Made by a program: the position numbers and the translations under genes. 45,819 bases of DNA from Bradyrhizobium centrolobii (GTDB lineage: Bacteria; Pseudomonadota; Alphaproteobacteria; Rhizobiales; Xanthobacteraceae). This document shows, piece by piece, positions 16,463-25,336 of this stretch (the first letter of the stretch is position 1; each line of letters starts with the position of its first letter). The notes beneath the pieces are model-generated. The model was not told the origin of the DNA. It ran no database searches and saw only the letters and a list, made by a program, of their open reading frames with translations. Where the stretch lies: positions 1 to 45,819 of the forward strand of contig NZ_LUUB01000083.1 of NCBI RefSeq assembly GCF_001641635.1. The letters are read 5' to 3'.

Positions 16463-17698
16463 ATGAACAAGGCATCCGGAGGATTGACGCGCCGGACTGT
16501 GCTGTCGGGCGCTGCCGCGCTCGGCCTGTCGCAGGTGGCACGCGCGCAGGCGCCCGCCGAAATCAAGGTCGGGCTGATCGTACCGCTATCAGGCATTTAT
16601 ACCCGTCCGGGCCAGGTGATGAAGATGGGCGCCGAGATGGGCATCGACCACATCAACGCGCAGGGCGGCATCAAGGCACTCGGCGGCGCCAAGCTGAAGT
16701 TGGTCGTGATCGACTGCGGCGACACCACCGAGAAGGCCAAGAACGCGGCGCAGCGCATGGTGGCGCAGGAGCCCGATCTCGTCGCCGCCACCGGTGCTTA
16801 TCTCTCCTCCTTCACGCTTGCTGTGACCGAGGTGACCGAGCGCGCCGAACTACCGGTGCTGACGCTGTCCTATTCGGACCTGCTGACCGACCGCGGCTTC
16901 AAATACATCTTTCAGACCGCCGCGACCGCGAGCCGTCAGTCCGAGCTCGGATTGCCGACGCTGATGAAGCTGGCCGAGAATGCTTCAGGCAAGAAGCCAA
17001 GGACCGTGGCGATGCTGATGGACAACACCGCGACGTCGGTCGCGACCGCCAAGGCGCTGAAGGAAAAGCTATTCGCGCAGGATGGCCTCCAGCTCGTCGT
17101 CGAGGAAGTCTGGACCCCACCGCTGTCGGATGCCACCCCTCTGATCCAGAAGGTTCGCTCCGCAAAGCCCGATTTGCTGCTGTTCATGCCAAACGCGGTA
17201 TCCGACGCCAAGCTCGGGCTCGAGAAGATCAGCGAGTTCGGCCTCGGCCAAGGCAAGATCCCGACCGTCTCCTTCAGCATCACCATAGCTGAGCCGGACA
17301 TGCTCCAGAGCGTGAGCCCGGAGACCGTGCAAGGCATCATGACCATCGTCGCCAACTGGGGCTCGAAGGGGCACGAGAGCCTGATCGCCGAGCTCAAGTC
17401 CAAGTACAAGGAGCCCTGGATGACGCAGAACGTCATCTCGACCTACGGCGACATGTGGCTGATGAAGGAGGCGCTGGAGAAGGCCGGCAAGGCAGACCGC
17501 AACGCGGTCGCGCAGGCTTTCCGCACCATGGATGCCGGACCCTCGAACTACTATCCGGGCGGCCAGCTCAAATTCGACGAGAAAGGCCGTCGCGTCGGCG
17601 CCGGCGTCGTCATCGTGCAGTGGCAATCGGGCGTGCCTGTCACCGTTTATCCGCCCGAACTCGCGCAGGCGCAGCCGTTCTGGCCGAAGAAGTCCTAA
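16463..17698 (+). CDS. Liv-type ABC substrate-binding protein, copy 1
   Basis: This 411-residue periplasmic binding protein (Peripla_BP_6 fold) has a twin-arginine-like signal, LTRRTVLSGAAALGLSQVARA, ending near residue 29. The mature start is EIKVGLIVPLSG. It feeds the Liv importer encoded just upstream. It is paralogous to the next gene, about three quarters identical by eye, with most differences in the central part (roughly residues 150-260). Tat export would imply folding before transport. Confidence 0.9.
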   Translation: MNKASGGLTRRTVLSGAAALGLSQVARAQAPAEIKVGLIVPLSGIYTRPGQVMKMGAEMGIDHINAQGGIKALGGAKLKLVVIDCGDTTEKAKNAAQRMVAQEPDLVAATGAYLSSFTLAVTEVTERAELPVLTLSYSDLLTDRGFKYIFQTAATASRQSELGLPTLMKLAENASGKKPRTVAMLMDNTATSVATAKALKEKLFAQDGLQLVVEEVWTPPLSDATPLIQKVRSAKPDLLLFMPNAVSDAKLGLEKISEFGLGQGKIPTVSFSITIAEPDMLQSVSPETVQGIMTIVANWGSKGHESLIAELKSKYKEPWMTQNVISTYGDMWLMKEALEKAGKADRNAVAQAFRTMDAGPSNYYPGGQLKFDEKGRRVGAGVVIVQWQSGVPVTVYPPELAQAQPFWPKKS

Positions 17699-17733
17699 TA
17701 GCGTCGCGCAATTTTTCAGGGAGGAGAATTGTT

Positions 17734-18972
17734 ATGGCTGCGACGAACAAAACCACGATTACCCGGCGCACGCTCCTTGCCGGCGCGTCCGGCACGCTGA
17801 TTGCGTCCCGCGTCTGGGCGCAACAGCAACCTGCGGAGGTCAAGGTCGGCCTGCTGGTGCCGATCTCCGGGCTCTATGCCCGCCCTGGAACGGTGATGCG
17901 CGAGGGCGCCGAGATGGCAGTCGACCACATCAACGCGCAAGGCGGTGTCAAAGCGCTCGGGGGCGCCAAACTGAAGTTGGTGGTGCTCGATTCCGGCGAC
18001 ACTACGGAAAAGGCCAAGAATGCTGCCCAGCGCATGGTCGCACAGGAGAGCGATCTGGTCGCGGCAAGTGGTGCCTATCTGTCCTCGTTCACGCTCGCGG
18101 TGACGGAGGTCACCGAGCGCGCCAACCTCCCCGTCCTCACCCTCTCCTACTCCGATCTGATCACGGATCGCGGCTTCAAGTACGTGTTCCAGACCTCGGC
18201 AACGGCAGGCTCACAGGCGCGGCAGGCCCTGCCGCAGATCATCAAGCTGGCGGAGACGGCATCCGGCAAACGGCCGAAGACGGTCGCGATCCTCACCGAC
18301 AATACGGCCGCGTCCATCGCCTCCGCGAAATCGATGCGCGAAGGCCTGTTGGCGGAGAACCAGTTGCAGCTGATCGTCGACGAGACGTTCACGCCGCCGC
18401 TGGCGGACGCGACATCGCTGGTGCAGAAAATCCGCTCGGCGAAGCCCGATCTGCTCTTCTTCCTGCCAACGGTGATCTCGGACGCAAAGCTGCTGCTCGA
18501 GAAGATGAACGAGTTCGGCCTCGGCCAAGGCAAAGTGCCGACAATCTCGTTCGGCATCGCGATCGCCGAGCCCGACATGCTGCAGACCGTGAGCCCCGAG
18601 CTACTGCAGGGCGTCCTGACCTGTGTCGCGAGCTGGGGTGCCAAGGGCCACGAGGCGCTGATCGCTGAGTTGAAAACACGCTACAAGGAGCCGTGGATGA
18701 CGCAGAACGCGATCTCCACCTATGGCGACATGTGGGTAATCAAGGACGCGCTGGAGAAGGCCGGCAAGGCCGACCGCGTCGCCGTGGGTGAGGCGCTGCG
18801 CACCATGGATGCGGGTCCCTCAAAATATTATCCGCTGGGCGAGATCAGGTTCGACGAGAAGGGCCGCCGTGTCGGCGCCGGCATGACCATCGTGCAGTGG
18901 CAGTCCGGCGTGCCGGTGACCGTGTTCCCGCCCGAGCTCGCGCTGGCGCAGCCATTCTGGCCGAAGAACTGA
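17734..18972 (+). CDS. Liv-type ABC substrate-binding protein, copy 2
   Basis: This 412-residue paralogue is in tandem with the previous gene. Its signal is TITRRTLLAGASGTLIASRVWA, again with RR, and the mature part begins EVKVGLLVPISGLYARPG. The start at 17734 has GGGAGGAGAA upstream; the frame is open earlier but there only shadows copy 1. Two binding proteins for one membrane complex usually widen ligand range. The C-terminal 130 residues are nearly identical between copies, as expected for shared docking to the permeases. Confidence 0.9.
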   Translation: MAATNKTTITRRTLLAGASGTLIASRVWAQQQPAEVKVGLLVPISGLYARPGTVMREGAEMAVDHINAQGGVKALGGAKLKLVVLDSGDTTEKAKNAAQRMVAQESDLVAASGAYLSSFTLAVTEVTERANLPVLTLSYSDLITDRGFKYVFQTSATAGSQARQALPQIIKLAETASGKRPKTVAILTDNTAASIASAKSMREGLLAENQLQLIVDETFTPPLADATSLVQKIRSAKPDLLFFLPTVISDAKLLLEKMNEFGLGQGKVPTISFGIAIAEPDMLQTVSPELLQGVLTCVASWGAKGHEALIAELKTRYKEPWMTQNAISTYGDMWVIKDALEKAGKADRVAVGEALRTMDAGPSKYYPLGEIRFDEKGRRVGAGMTIVQWQSGVPVTVFPPELALAQPFWPKN

Positions 18973-19001
18973 CACCGCCCGAAAGAGAAACGGAGAGCAA
19001 G

Positions 19002-19382
19002 ATGGACAAAGCGACTTACGACCGCGGTCTCGAAATCCGCAAGAGCGTGCTCGGCAACGAGTTCGTCGACAAGGCGATCGCATCCGCGGACGAGTTCAAC
19101 CGCCCGATGCAGGACCTGACCACCGAATATTGCTGGGGCTACGTCTGGGGGCGCGAGGGTCTGACGCGAAAGACCCGCAGCTTCCTCAATCTGGCGATGC
19201 TTTGTGCGCTCAATCGGCCGCACGAACTGAAGACCCATGTCCGCGGCGCGCTCGCCAACGGCGCAAGCCGCGAGGAAATCCGCGAGGTCTTCATGCAGGT
19301 CGCGATCTATTGCGGCGTGCCGGCCGGCGTGGACGCATTCCGAAACGCGAAGGAGGTCTTCGCGGAGCTCGACAAGAAATAG
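19002..19382 (+). CDS. 4-carboxymuconolactone decarboxylase (PcaC-like), second copy
   Basis: This 126-residue CMD-domain protein has EYCWGYVWGREGLTRKTRS and QVAIYCGVPAGVDAF. It is paralogous to the protein at 8592-8978 in the opposing operon. The start at 19002 follows CGGAGAGCAAG. Having one copy in each divergent operon suggests either two related decarboxylations or distinct operon origins. Confidence 0.87.
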   Translation: MDKATYDRGLEIRKSVLGNEFVDKAIASADEFNRPMQDLTTEYCWGYVWGREGLTRKTRSFLNLAMLCALNRPHELKTHVRGALANGASREEIREVFMQVAIYCGVPAGVDAFRNAKEVFAELDKK

Positions 19383-19397
19383 CGGAGCGACACTGCG

Positions 19398-20168
19398 ATG
19401 AAGGGTAAATGGGCGCTCGTGACCGGTGCGACGGCAGGCCTCGGATTGGCTGTGGCGGAAGGCCTGGCCGGTGCGGGCGCCAACATTGTCCTCCACGATC
19501 TCGTTGCGCCGAAGCAGGCAGCGGATGACCTTCGTACCCGCTTCGACGTCAAGGTCATCGCGGCCGGCGTCGATCTGTCCCAGCGCCACGCCATCGAGGC
19601 CATGATGGCCGACTTGCTGGACCGCTGCGGCGTTGTCGATATCCTCATCAACAACGCCGTGGTCAGGCATTTCGCCGCGGTCGAGCAGTTTCCGCCCGAC
19701 CGCTGGGAACAGGCACTGGCCGTCAACCTCTCGGCGCCGTTCCATCTGATCCGCCTGGCGCTACCGGCCATGAAGCAGCGCGGCTGGGGCCGGATCATCA
19801 ACATGGGCTCGATCTACTCAACGCGAGCGGTCGAGGACCGCATCGATTACGTGACCACCAAGACGGCGATCCTGGGCATGACCCGCGCTGTCGCCATCGA
19901 GACGGCCCGCAGCGGCATCACCTGCAACACGCTCTGCCCCGGCACACTGCCGACGCCCGCGATCCTGAACAAGATCGCGACGATGGCGGCGGAGAGCGGT
20001 CGTCCCGTCGAGGACGTGACCGGCGCGTATCTCGGCGAGCGTCAGCCCACGCAGCGCTTCATCGCCATGGACGCCGTCGCGGCCATGATCGTCTTCCTTT
20101 GTGGCGCGGCCGCTAACGACATCACCGGGGCCAGCCTGCCTATCGACGGAGGCTGGTCAGTCGCATGA
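19398..20168 (+). CDS. SDR family oxidoreductase (3-hydroxybutyrate dehydrogenase-like)
   Basis: This 256-residue classical short-chain dehydrogenase has nucleotide motif TGATAGLG at residues 8-15, the NNAV motif, catalytic serine in NMGSIYS, and YVTTK (Y-x3-K). The arrangement resembles D-3-hydroxybutyrate dehydrogenases, so a small hydroxyacid substrate is likely. It starts 15 bases after the decarboxylase gene. Confidence 0.87.
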   Translation: MKGKWALVTGATAGLGLAVAEGLAGAGANIVLHDLVAPKQAADDLRTRFDVKVIAAGVDLSQRHAIEAMMADLLDRCGVVDILINNAVVRHFAAVEQFPPDRWEQALAVNLSAPFHLIRLALPAMKQRGWGRIINMGSIYSTRAVEDRIDYVTTKTAILGMTRAVAIETARSGITCNTLCPGTLPTPAILNKIATMAAESGRPVEDVTGAYLGERQPTQRFIAMDAVAAMIVFLCGAAANDITGASLPIDGGWSVA

Positions 20169-20190
20169 GCATTGGAATGGGAGTGTTGCG

Positions 20191-20931
20191 ATGACTGAAC
20201 AATCGGGCCAGACCGTCGTCCTGACGGGTGCCGCCGGCGGTATGGGGCGCGCCATCACCAAGGCGCTGCTGGAGAGCGGTCGTCGCGTCGTGCTGGTCGA
20301 CCGCGACGCCAAGGCACTCCAGGAGCTGGCGGCAACGGCGGGCAACGCCGTCTTTCCGGTCCAGCTCGACGTGAGCGATCCGCATTCCGTGGATCGCCTG
20401 CCGGATGCCATTCCAGGTCACTTCAAGCCGGTCGACGTCCTCATCAACAATGCCGGGCACGATATCGGCGGGCGGACGCGCTTCGATGCCGGCTCCGCGG
20501 ATGACTGGTCCAACATCATCCAGACCAACCTGATCGGCCTGATGCGCGTGACGCGTGCGATTCTCCCCGAGATGGTTCGGCGCAACGCCGGCCATGTCGT
20601 CAACATCAGCTCGATCAATGCGGTCCGGATCGTCCCGGACATGGCCGCCTACAGCACCAGCAAGGCGGGCGTGCACATGTTCACCGAGACCCTCCGCGGC
20701 GAGCTGGCGGAAACGGCGATACGGGTGACGGAACTCCAGCCCGGCCTGACCAAGACCAATATCATCCTGACCCGCTACCGCGGCGATAAGCGGAAAGAAA
20801 AGGACTATTTCGACCAGTTCAGGATGGCGCTCGAGCCGGCCGACATCGCCCGGTCGATCGTCTTCGCCCTGGATCAGCCCGCCCACGTTCAAATTGCCGA
20901 AATGATGATTCTGCCTGTAAACCGGTACTGA
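20191..20931 (+). CDS. SDR family NAD(P)-dependent oxidoreductase
   Basis: This 246-residue short-chain dehydrogenase has TGAAGGMG near residue 12, NNAG, catalytic serine in NISSINAV and YSTSK. It is diverged from the SDR upstream, and the two probably catalyse separate steps. The start at 20191 follows GGGAGTG; the frame is open earlier but overlaps the previous gene out of its frame. Confidence 0.87.
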   Translation: MTEQSGQTVVLTGAAGGMGRAITKALLESGRRVVLVDRDAKALQELAATAGNAVFPVQLDVSDPHSVDRLPDAIPGHFKPVDVLINNAGHDIGGRTRFDAGSADDWSNIIQTNLIGLMRVTRAILPEMVRRNAGHVVNISSINAVRIVPDMAAYSTSKAGVHMFTETLRGELAETAIRVTELQPGLTKTNIILTRYRGDKRKEKDYFDQFRMALEPADIARSIVFALDQPAHVQIAEMMILPVNRY

Positions 20932-20953
20932 ATCAGCCACCTAGGGCCCGGAC

Positions 20954-21667
20954 ATGGAAAGACGTAGCGAATTGCAGTCGACACTCCGCATCGAGGACGT
21001 CCCGACCGTCCGGGCGATGGTCGCGCAAAAGCTGCGCGAGGCAATCATGTCCGGAACGCTCAAGCCGGGCCAACGCCTGGTCGAGCGCGAGCTCTGCGAG
21101 ATGATGGGCGTCAGCCGCCCTTCGATTCGCGAAGCACTGCGTGTGCTCGAGGCCGACGGGCTCGTCAATACGGTCCCTCATCGCGGCCCCGTAGTCAGCA
21201 CAATCAGCCTGGAGGAAGCCCGACAGCTCTACGCGGCGCGTGCGGTTCTGGAGGGGTTCGCCGGCCGCGAATGCGCCAGGCTTCACGACCCGGAGGTCGC
21301 ACGCCGGATTGGGGAAGCCCTGACGCGGCTGAAGGCTGCCGCAGCCAAGCAAGATCTCGTCGGATGCCTCGAAGCCAAGACCGACTTCTACGCCGCGCTG
21401 ATCGGCGGCTGCCGCAATACGTTCATCGAGCGCATGCTCAAGCCGCTCCACGACCGCATCCAGCTCTTGCGGATTACCTCCATGTCGCAACCGAAGCGGA
21501 TCAACAAGAGCCTGCGCGAGGTGACCGCAATCTGGCGCGCAATCCAGAACGGAGATCCGGATCTAGCCGAACGTTGCTGCGTCGATCACATCAACGCGGC
21601 TGCTGTGGCCGCTCTCGACATGATCGAGCGGTCTGCGGCCAAGGGGGCCGCGCCTTCCGACGACTAA
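20954..21667 (+). CDS. GntR-family regulator with FCD domain (second)
   Basis: This 237-residue regulator has a clear winged helix (VSRPSIREALRVLEADGLV) and a C-terminal FCD helical domain. Unlike the regulator at 6952-7680, the usual metal-ligand positions look altered: the expected D-x2-FH reads TDFYAAL and the expected EH-x2-I reads EVTAIW, while CVDHINAA keeps one histidine. It may bind ligand without metal. It lies 22 bases after the SDR gene in the rightward operon and is a candidate for binding the palindrome at 10469-10479. Confidence 0.88.
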   Translation: MERRSELQSTLRIEDVPTVRAMVAQKLREAIMSGTLKPGQRLVERELCEMMGVSRPSIREALRVLEADGLVNTVPHRGPVVSTISLEEARQLYAARAVLEGFAGRECARLHDPEVARRIGEALTRLKAAAAKQDLVGCLEAKTDFYAALIGGCRNTFIERMLKPLHDRIQLLRITSMSQPKRINKSLREVTAIWRAIQNGDPDLAERCCVDHINAAAVAALDMIERSAAKGAAPSDD

Positions 21668-21691
21668 AAAGATAACGCCAGGGAGTGTTCG

Positions 21692-22666
21692 ATGAAGTAT
21701 CTCGTACGATCGCTGATCCTGCTCTTACTGTTCTGCCCTTGCGTCGCGGCGGTCGCAGACGACTACCCCGCCCGCCCGGTTACGATGATTGTGCCCTTCT
21801 CCGCCGGCGGTCCCGGCGACGTCATCGCGCGGATCCTCGGCAACGCCATGAGCGCGACGCTGAAGCAATCCATCGTCATCGAGAATGTCGTCGGCGCCGG
21901 CGGCACGCTCGGCACCAATCGCGTCGCCAAGGCGGCGCCCGACGGCTACACCCTGCTCCTGATGCATGTCGGCCAGGCCACCGCACCCGCCCTTTACGCC
22001 AAGCTGCCGTTCGACCCCGTCGGCGACTTCGCCATGATCGGACTCGTCACAGACGTCCCGATGCTTCTCGTGGCGCGGCCGAACTTTCCGGCCAAGGACC
22101 TCAGCGAGCTCGTCGCGCACATTCGCAACGCCGGCGACAAGATCACCTTCGGCAATGTCGGTCTCGGCTCGGCCTCGCAGCTCTGCGGCCTGATGTTCAT
22201 GAGCGCCACCGATACGAAGCTTACGCCGATCTACTACAAGGGAGGCGGGCCCGCGCTCAACGACGTCATCGCCGGCCACATTGACGTTTATTGCGATCCG
22301 GCGACCGGACCGACGCCCTATATCCAGTCGGGCACCATCAAAGGCTATGCCATCACCGGCAAGATGCGTGTCGCGACGCTGCCGGATGTACCGACGTCGG
22401 CCGAGGCGGGCGTTCCCGCGTTCGATGTGACGACCTGGTACGGTCTCTACGCGCCGCGCGGCACGCCGAAGCCCGCGCTCGACCACCTCGTGGGCGCGCT
22501 ACAGGCAGCTCTCAAGGACCCCGCGCTGATCAGCCGCTTTGCCGAACTCAGCATGACTCCGGTCGAGACCGGGCGCGCGACGCCGGAAGCCCTCGAAGCT
22601 TTCCTGAAGGCCGAGGTCCTCAAGTGGGGACGGATTATCAAAGCAGCAGGAATCGAGCCACAGTAG
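21692..22666 (+). CDS. Bug-family tripartite tricarboxylate transporter substrate-binding protein
   Basis: This 324-residue periplasmic protein has a signal peptide (ending about CVAAVA, residue 22) followed by DDYPARPVTMIVPFSAGGPGDVIARIL, the hallmark Bug/TctC opening. It contains NVVGAGGTLGTNRVAKAAPDG and the late DVPTSAEAGVP loop. Bug proteins bind carboxylates and normally serve TctAB membrane partners, but no tctA or tctB gene is nearby, so this is an orphan binding protein. It is the last gene of the rightward operon, with GGGAG upstream. Confidence 0.88.
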   Translation: MKYLVRSLILLLLFCPCVAAVADDYPARPVTMIVPFSAGGPGDVIARILGNAMSATLKQSIVIENVVGAGGTLGTNRVAKAAPDGYTLLLMHVGQATAPALYAKLPFDPVGDFAMIGLVTDVPMLLVARPNFPAKDLSELVAHIRNAGDKITFGNVGLGSASQLCGLMFMSATDTKLTPIYYKGGGPALNDVIAGHIDVYCDPATGPTPYIQSGTIKGYAITGKMRVATLPDVPTSAEAGVPAFDVTTWYGLYAPRGTPKPALDHLVGALQAALKDPALISRFAELSMTPVETGRATPEALEAFLKAEVLKWGRIIKAAGIEPQ

Positions 22667-22914
22667 ATATCAGCATCGACGGACAACTAGCGCCTCACCT
22701 GCAAAAAACAGGTTGGCGAGTAGCGCGAAGCGGTCTTGCTATCGCGCCACTTCTGCTTGGCCAAGTCGTAAAAAACAACCGTTAAAATTTCGGACCACAA
22801 TGGCGTCGCATTCGAGGCGAAGGATAGGATCCGCGCAAACGCGCCTGTGGGCGTGAGATCAGAGGCGCTCGCGGAAGGCAAAGGGCTGAAAATCGCAAAA
22901 GGGAGCCCACAGCC

Positions 22915-23355
22915 GTGAAACCATCACCTCTGCCAATTGCAGTTGTGGCTGCCGCTGCAGTCATCACCTCAGTCCATGCTGCCAAGCCGCTCCAAGTCGG
23001 CGACATCTTCACGTTGCAGGTCCAAACGCTCGCCTGCTCCGATCTGGAGAACACCAAGGAGCTGGAACGTAGGCGCGCCATGGATGGCCTCTCGGCTGCT
23101 TTGCACTTTGTCGACCGCCATCCCCTACCGGACAACCACGCCCCGGGGACCGGCATGTTCACCAACGTGTGCAGCCGCTTCGGACCAAGCGGCACGATGT
23201 ACCGGGTCAAAAAGGTTTACGAGTGGACGAGCGGCGGGCTGACCCTGTTTTGTATCGATCCGGCGACAAAGTGGGATCTTGGCCCGTCAGGCGAGACGAA
23301 AGAACCGCCGGCTGAATCGGCCGACAATTGCTGGTGGGTGCGACTCGACTATTGA
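22915..23355 (+). CDS. Hypothetical exported protein
   Basis: This 146-residue protein starts at GTG 22915, with AAAAGGGAG upstream. Residues 1-22 (SPLPIAVVAAAAVITSVHAA core) are a likely signal peptide. The mature part has four cysteines (in LACSDLEN, NVCSRFG, LFCIDP, NCWWVRLDY) that could form two disulfides. I do not recognise the family. It lies 248 bases after the Bug gene and is probably separate from that operon. Confidence 0.6.
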   Translation: MKPSPLPIAVVAAAAVITSVHAAKPLQVGDIFTLQVQTLACSDLENTKELERRRAMDGLSAALHFVDRHPLPDNHAPGTGMFTNVCSRFGPSGTMYRVKKVYEWTSGGLTLFCIDPATKWDLGPSGETKEPPAESADNCWWVRLDY

Positions 23356-23633
23356 GCAGATGCCCATGCTCTGCGCTGGCGAGCCTGGCCTGAGGAGCCA
23401 ACTCAATGGTCTCCTGCTTCGCGCGAGCCGACATCCACGTTGCGGCGCGATGATCGTGCCAGCCGTGCCTGATAGAATCTCAATCGCTCGCCGAGGCGTC
23501 GATCAGATCGCCTGTCGGGCGTTCAATCTGCTCGATCTCCCTGGCTTCCGCGCGCCGGTTCAGGTCAGGCGTCGGGGGCGCCAGTAGACGGGTTCTTCTG
23601 CCTTCACTTGAAGACATCAAACGGAGGAATGGT

Positions 23634-24161
23634 ATGCCGGTCCCTTGCAAGTTCGAACGCAGCCTTCTCAGCCACGAAGAGTATGAGACGATCCGCCTCA
23701 CGCACCATCCTGCCATTTATGACGTCGAGGTGGCTGAACTTGAAGCCATGCGCCCCCGCTTGCGCAAGATGCGTGATAAGGAGCGTACGCTCGGCCGACA
23801 AAGGCGACGGGAGGGGCGCGGAAAGACCGAGGCTCGCGGAGCAAGCTTTCCAGGAACCGCCGAGCATGCATCAGAACGCAAGCAAGTCTTCGCCGCGGCC
23901 CTGAAGCGGGTGAACAAGGAGCTCAGGCGTCTTCATAATCTGGCAGCTCGCACCGCACATGTCGAAGCAGCTCGAAAGGCTCTCGCGCTGCATCGAGCCG
24001 CGAACTTCATGACCTATCCTCCTGCCGGAGCCACCGCGAACGAAGGCATGGTCCCGAACGCGAGCACACCTCGAAGAAGGATCATTACAGGCGCAAAAAT
24101 CGGACGAGTGTCGCAAGCGACGAAAGTCGCTCAGGCGATGCGGGACGCGCGAGGCATGTGA
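23634..24161 (+). CDS. Hypothetical basic protein
   Basis: This 175-residue, lysine- and arginine-rich protein begins FERSLLSHEEYETIRLTHHP and has a helical, charged centre (residues about 30-120) that could form a coiled coil. GGAGGA at 23623-23628 sits 5 bases before the ATG. An earlier ATG at 23628 is in another frame. I do not recognise a functional domain; no signal peptide or membrane segment is visible. Confidence 0.6.
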   Translation: MPVPCKFERSLLSHEEYETIRLTHHPAIYDVEVAELEAMRPRLRKMRDKERTLGRQRRREGRGKTEARGASFPGTAEHASERKQVFAAALKRVNKELRRLHNLAARTAHVEAARKALALHRAANFMTYPPAGATANEGMVPNASTPRRRIITGAKIGRVSQATKVAQAMRDARGM

Positions 24162-24527
24162 GCGTGTGTTGACCAACGCACCTGATTAGTTGATACGCGA
24201 CGCGCTCACCTATGATCGAAGAAGGACGTGATGTCGCCTATTGCCCATCCCGTCACTTAACCGCGCTGCAGAATTTGGTCGCTATTGGTGCATAGCGGGC
24301 TCCGGCAAGACCTTCGCCCGGCAGATTTATGGGTTCACGGCCTAGTTGAACAAGTCCGGCTCCGCTTCGGTGATCCAGTCCCAAAGCGGCTGAAAGCTGA
24401 GATAACCGCCCTTGTGCGTGCCTTGATGTCATCGGGCAAACGGTGCAGCGAGCAACTCGCGAACCCTTGTTCCTTGATCCAGACAGCGTGTCCTACGCCG
24501 GCCTTCGCTTCCGGCTTCGGTCGGGAT
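24162..24527. other. Stretch without an intact gene
   Basis: These 366 bases lie between the hypothetical gene and the 3' end of the leftward lactonase operon. No intact gene is visible. On the minus strand there is a possible decayed coding remnant (24342-24490). No repeat or RNA gene was seen. Confidence 0.4.
24342..24490 (-). pseudogene. Possible decayed C-terminal gene fragment
   Basis: Just downstream of the lactonase stop, one minus-strand frame reads LDQGTRVRELLAAPFAR, then a stop, then THKGGYLSFQPLWDWI with a further acidic tail ending at TAG (24342-24344). The composition looks protein-like and the frame is interrupted by a stop, as in a decayed gene. I cannot assign a family, and a chance frame is possible. 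Confidence 0.25.
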
Positions 24528-25328
24528 TTAGGCAGGGGTTCCGCGGGGATCGGCGTCCAGTCGCGCGATGCCGTCGAGCCCGTCTCGAGCAGCGGGGAAA
24601 AGCGACAGAACCTGCCGGTCGTGACCTGGAATGATGTGGGACGGGCCATCGGCTAATTTCTGGATGACCGCGAAGCCATTCAGCATCTGGCCCGTGTCGA
24701 ACAACACCGGAAACGGGCGACGCTGCAGAATGTTGGCGTAGTAATGCGAGGCGTCCGAAGCGAGGACGACATGGCCTCGTCGCGTCTTGACCCTTACAAC
24801 CTGAAGCCCCGCCGTATGTCCACCCAACCAGTGCAAGGATATTCCGTCAGCGAGATCGGAATTTGGATCGTGAAGAGTCACGCTCCCTTCGAAATTCCGC
24901 CTGACGAGATGACTGACGTCTTCCGCATTATATGCTTTCTTCTGCTGAGCATCGCACATGCAGCGACCCGTGCAGAAATGCATTTCACGCTCCTGCACAT
25001 GATACCGGGCCTGCGGGAAGAGGTCGTGGTTACCAGCGTGGTCCCAATGCATGTGGGTAAGGATGACATCCTTGACGTCATCGGGACTGATACCGATTTG
25101 CTTCAGGCCCTCGGCAACTGGCCGCGTTACGGCATACCCGCGGGCCTTGCCCGCCTTCTCGTCGAAGCCGGTATCGACGATGACCGTCCGGTCCTGGTTG
25201 ACCAACGCCCAGATGAAGAAATCCATCGGCATTTCCGTATCCGGCCCGTCGTTCTCGATGAAGTTGTCCGACGAGCGTCGGTCATCCTTCCTGGCGTATC
25301 GGATCGCATAGATTTCGTATTCGGACAT
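24528..25328 (-). CDS. Metallo-beta-lactamase-fold lactonase, second copy
   Basis: This 266-residue protein is paralogous to that at 7755-8564: it opens MSEYEIYAIRYARKDDRRS and carries THMHWDHAGN (H-x-H-x-D-H), GGHTAG, SDASHYY and PGHD. Lactone ring hydrolysis is the expected chemistry; the substrate is unknown. The ATG at 25328 is preferred; an in-frame GTG 12 bases earlier is possible. It begins 8 bases after the Bug gene and closes the third catabolic operon. Confidence 0.85.
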   Translation of the reverse strand: MSEYEIYAIRYARKDDRRSSDNFIENDGPDTEMPMDFFIWALVNQDRTVIVDTGFDEKAGKARGYAVTRPVAEGLKQIGISPDDVKDVILTHMHWDHAGNHDLFPQARYHVQEREMHFCTGRCMCDAQQKKAYNAEDVSHLVRRNFEGSVTLHDPNSDLADGISLHWLGGHTAGLQVVRVKTRRGHVVLASDASHYYANILQRRPFPVLFDTGQMLNGFAVIQKLADGPSHIIPGHDRQVLSLFPAARDGLDGIARLDADPRGTPA

Positions 25329-25336
25329 TTCATTGT

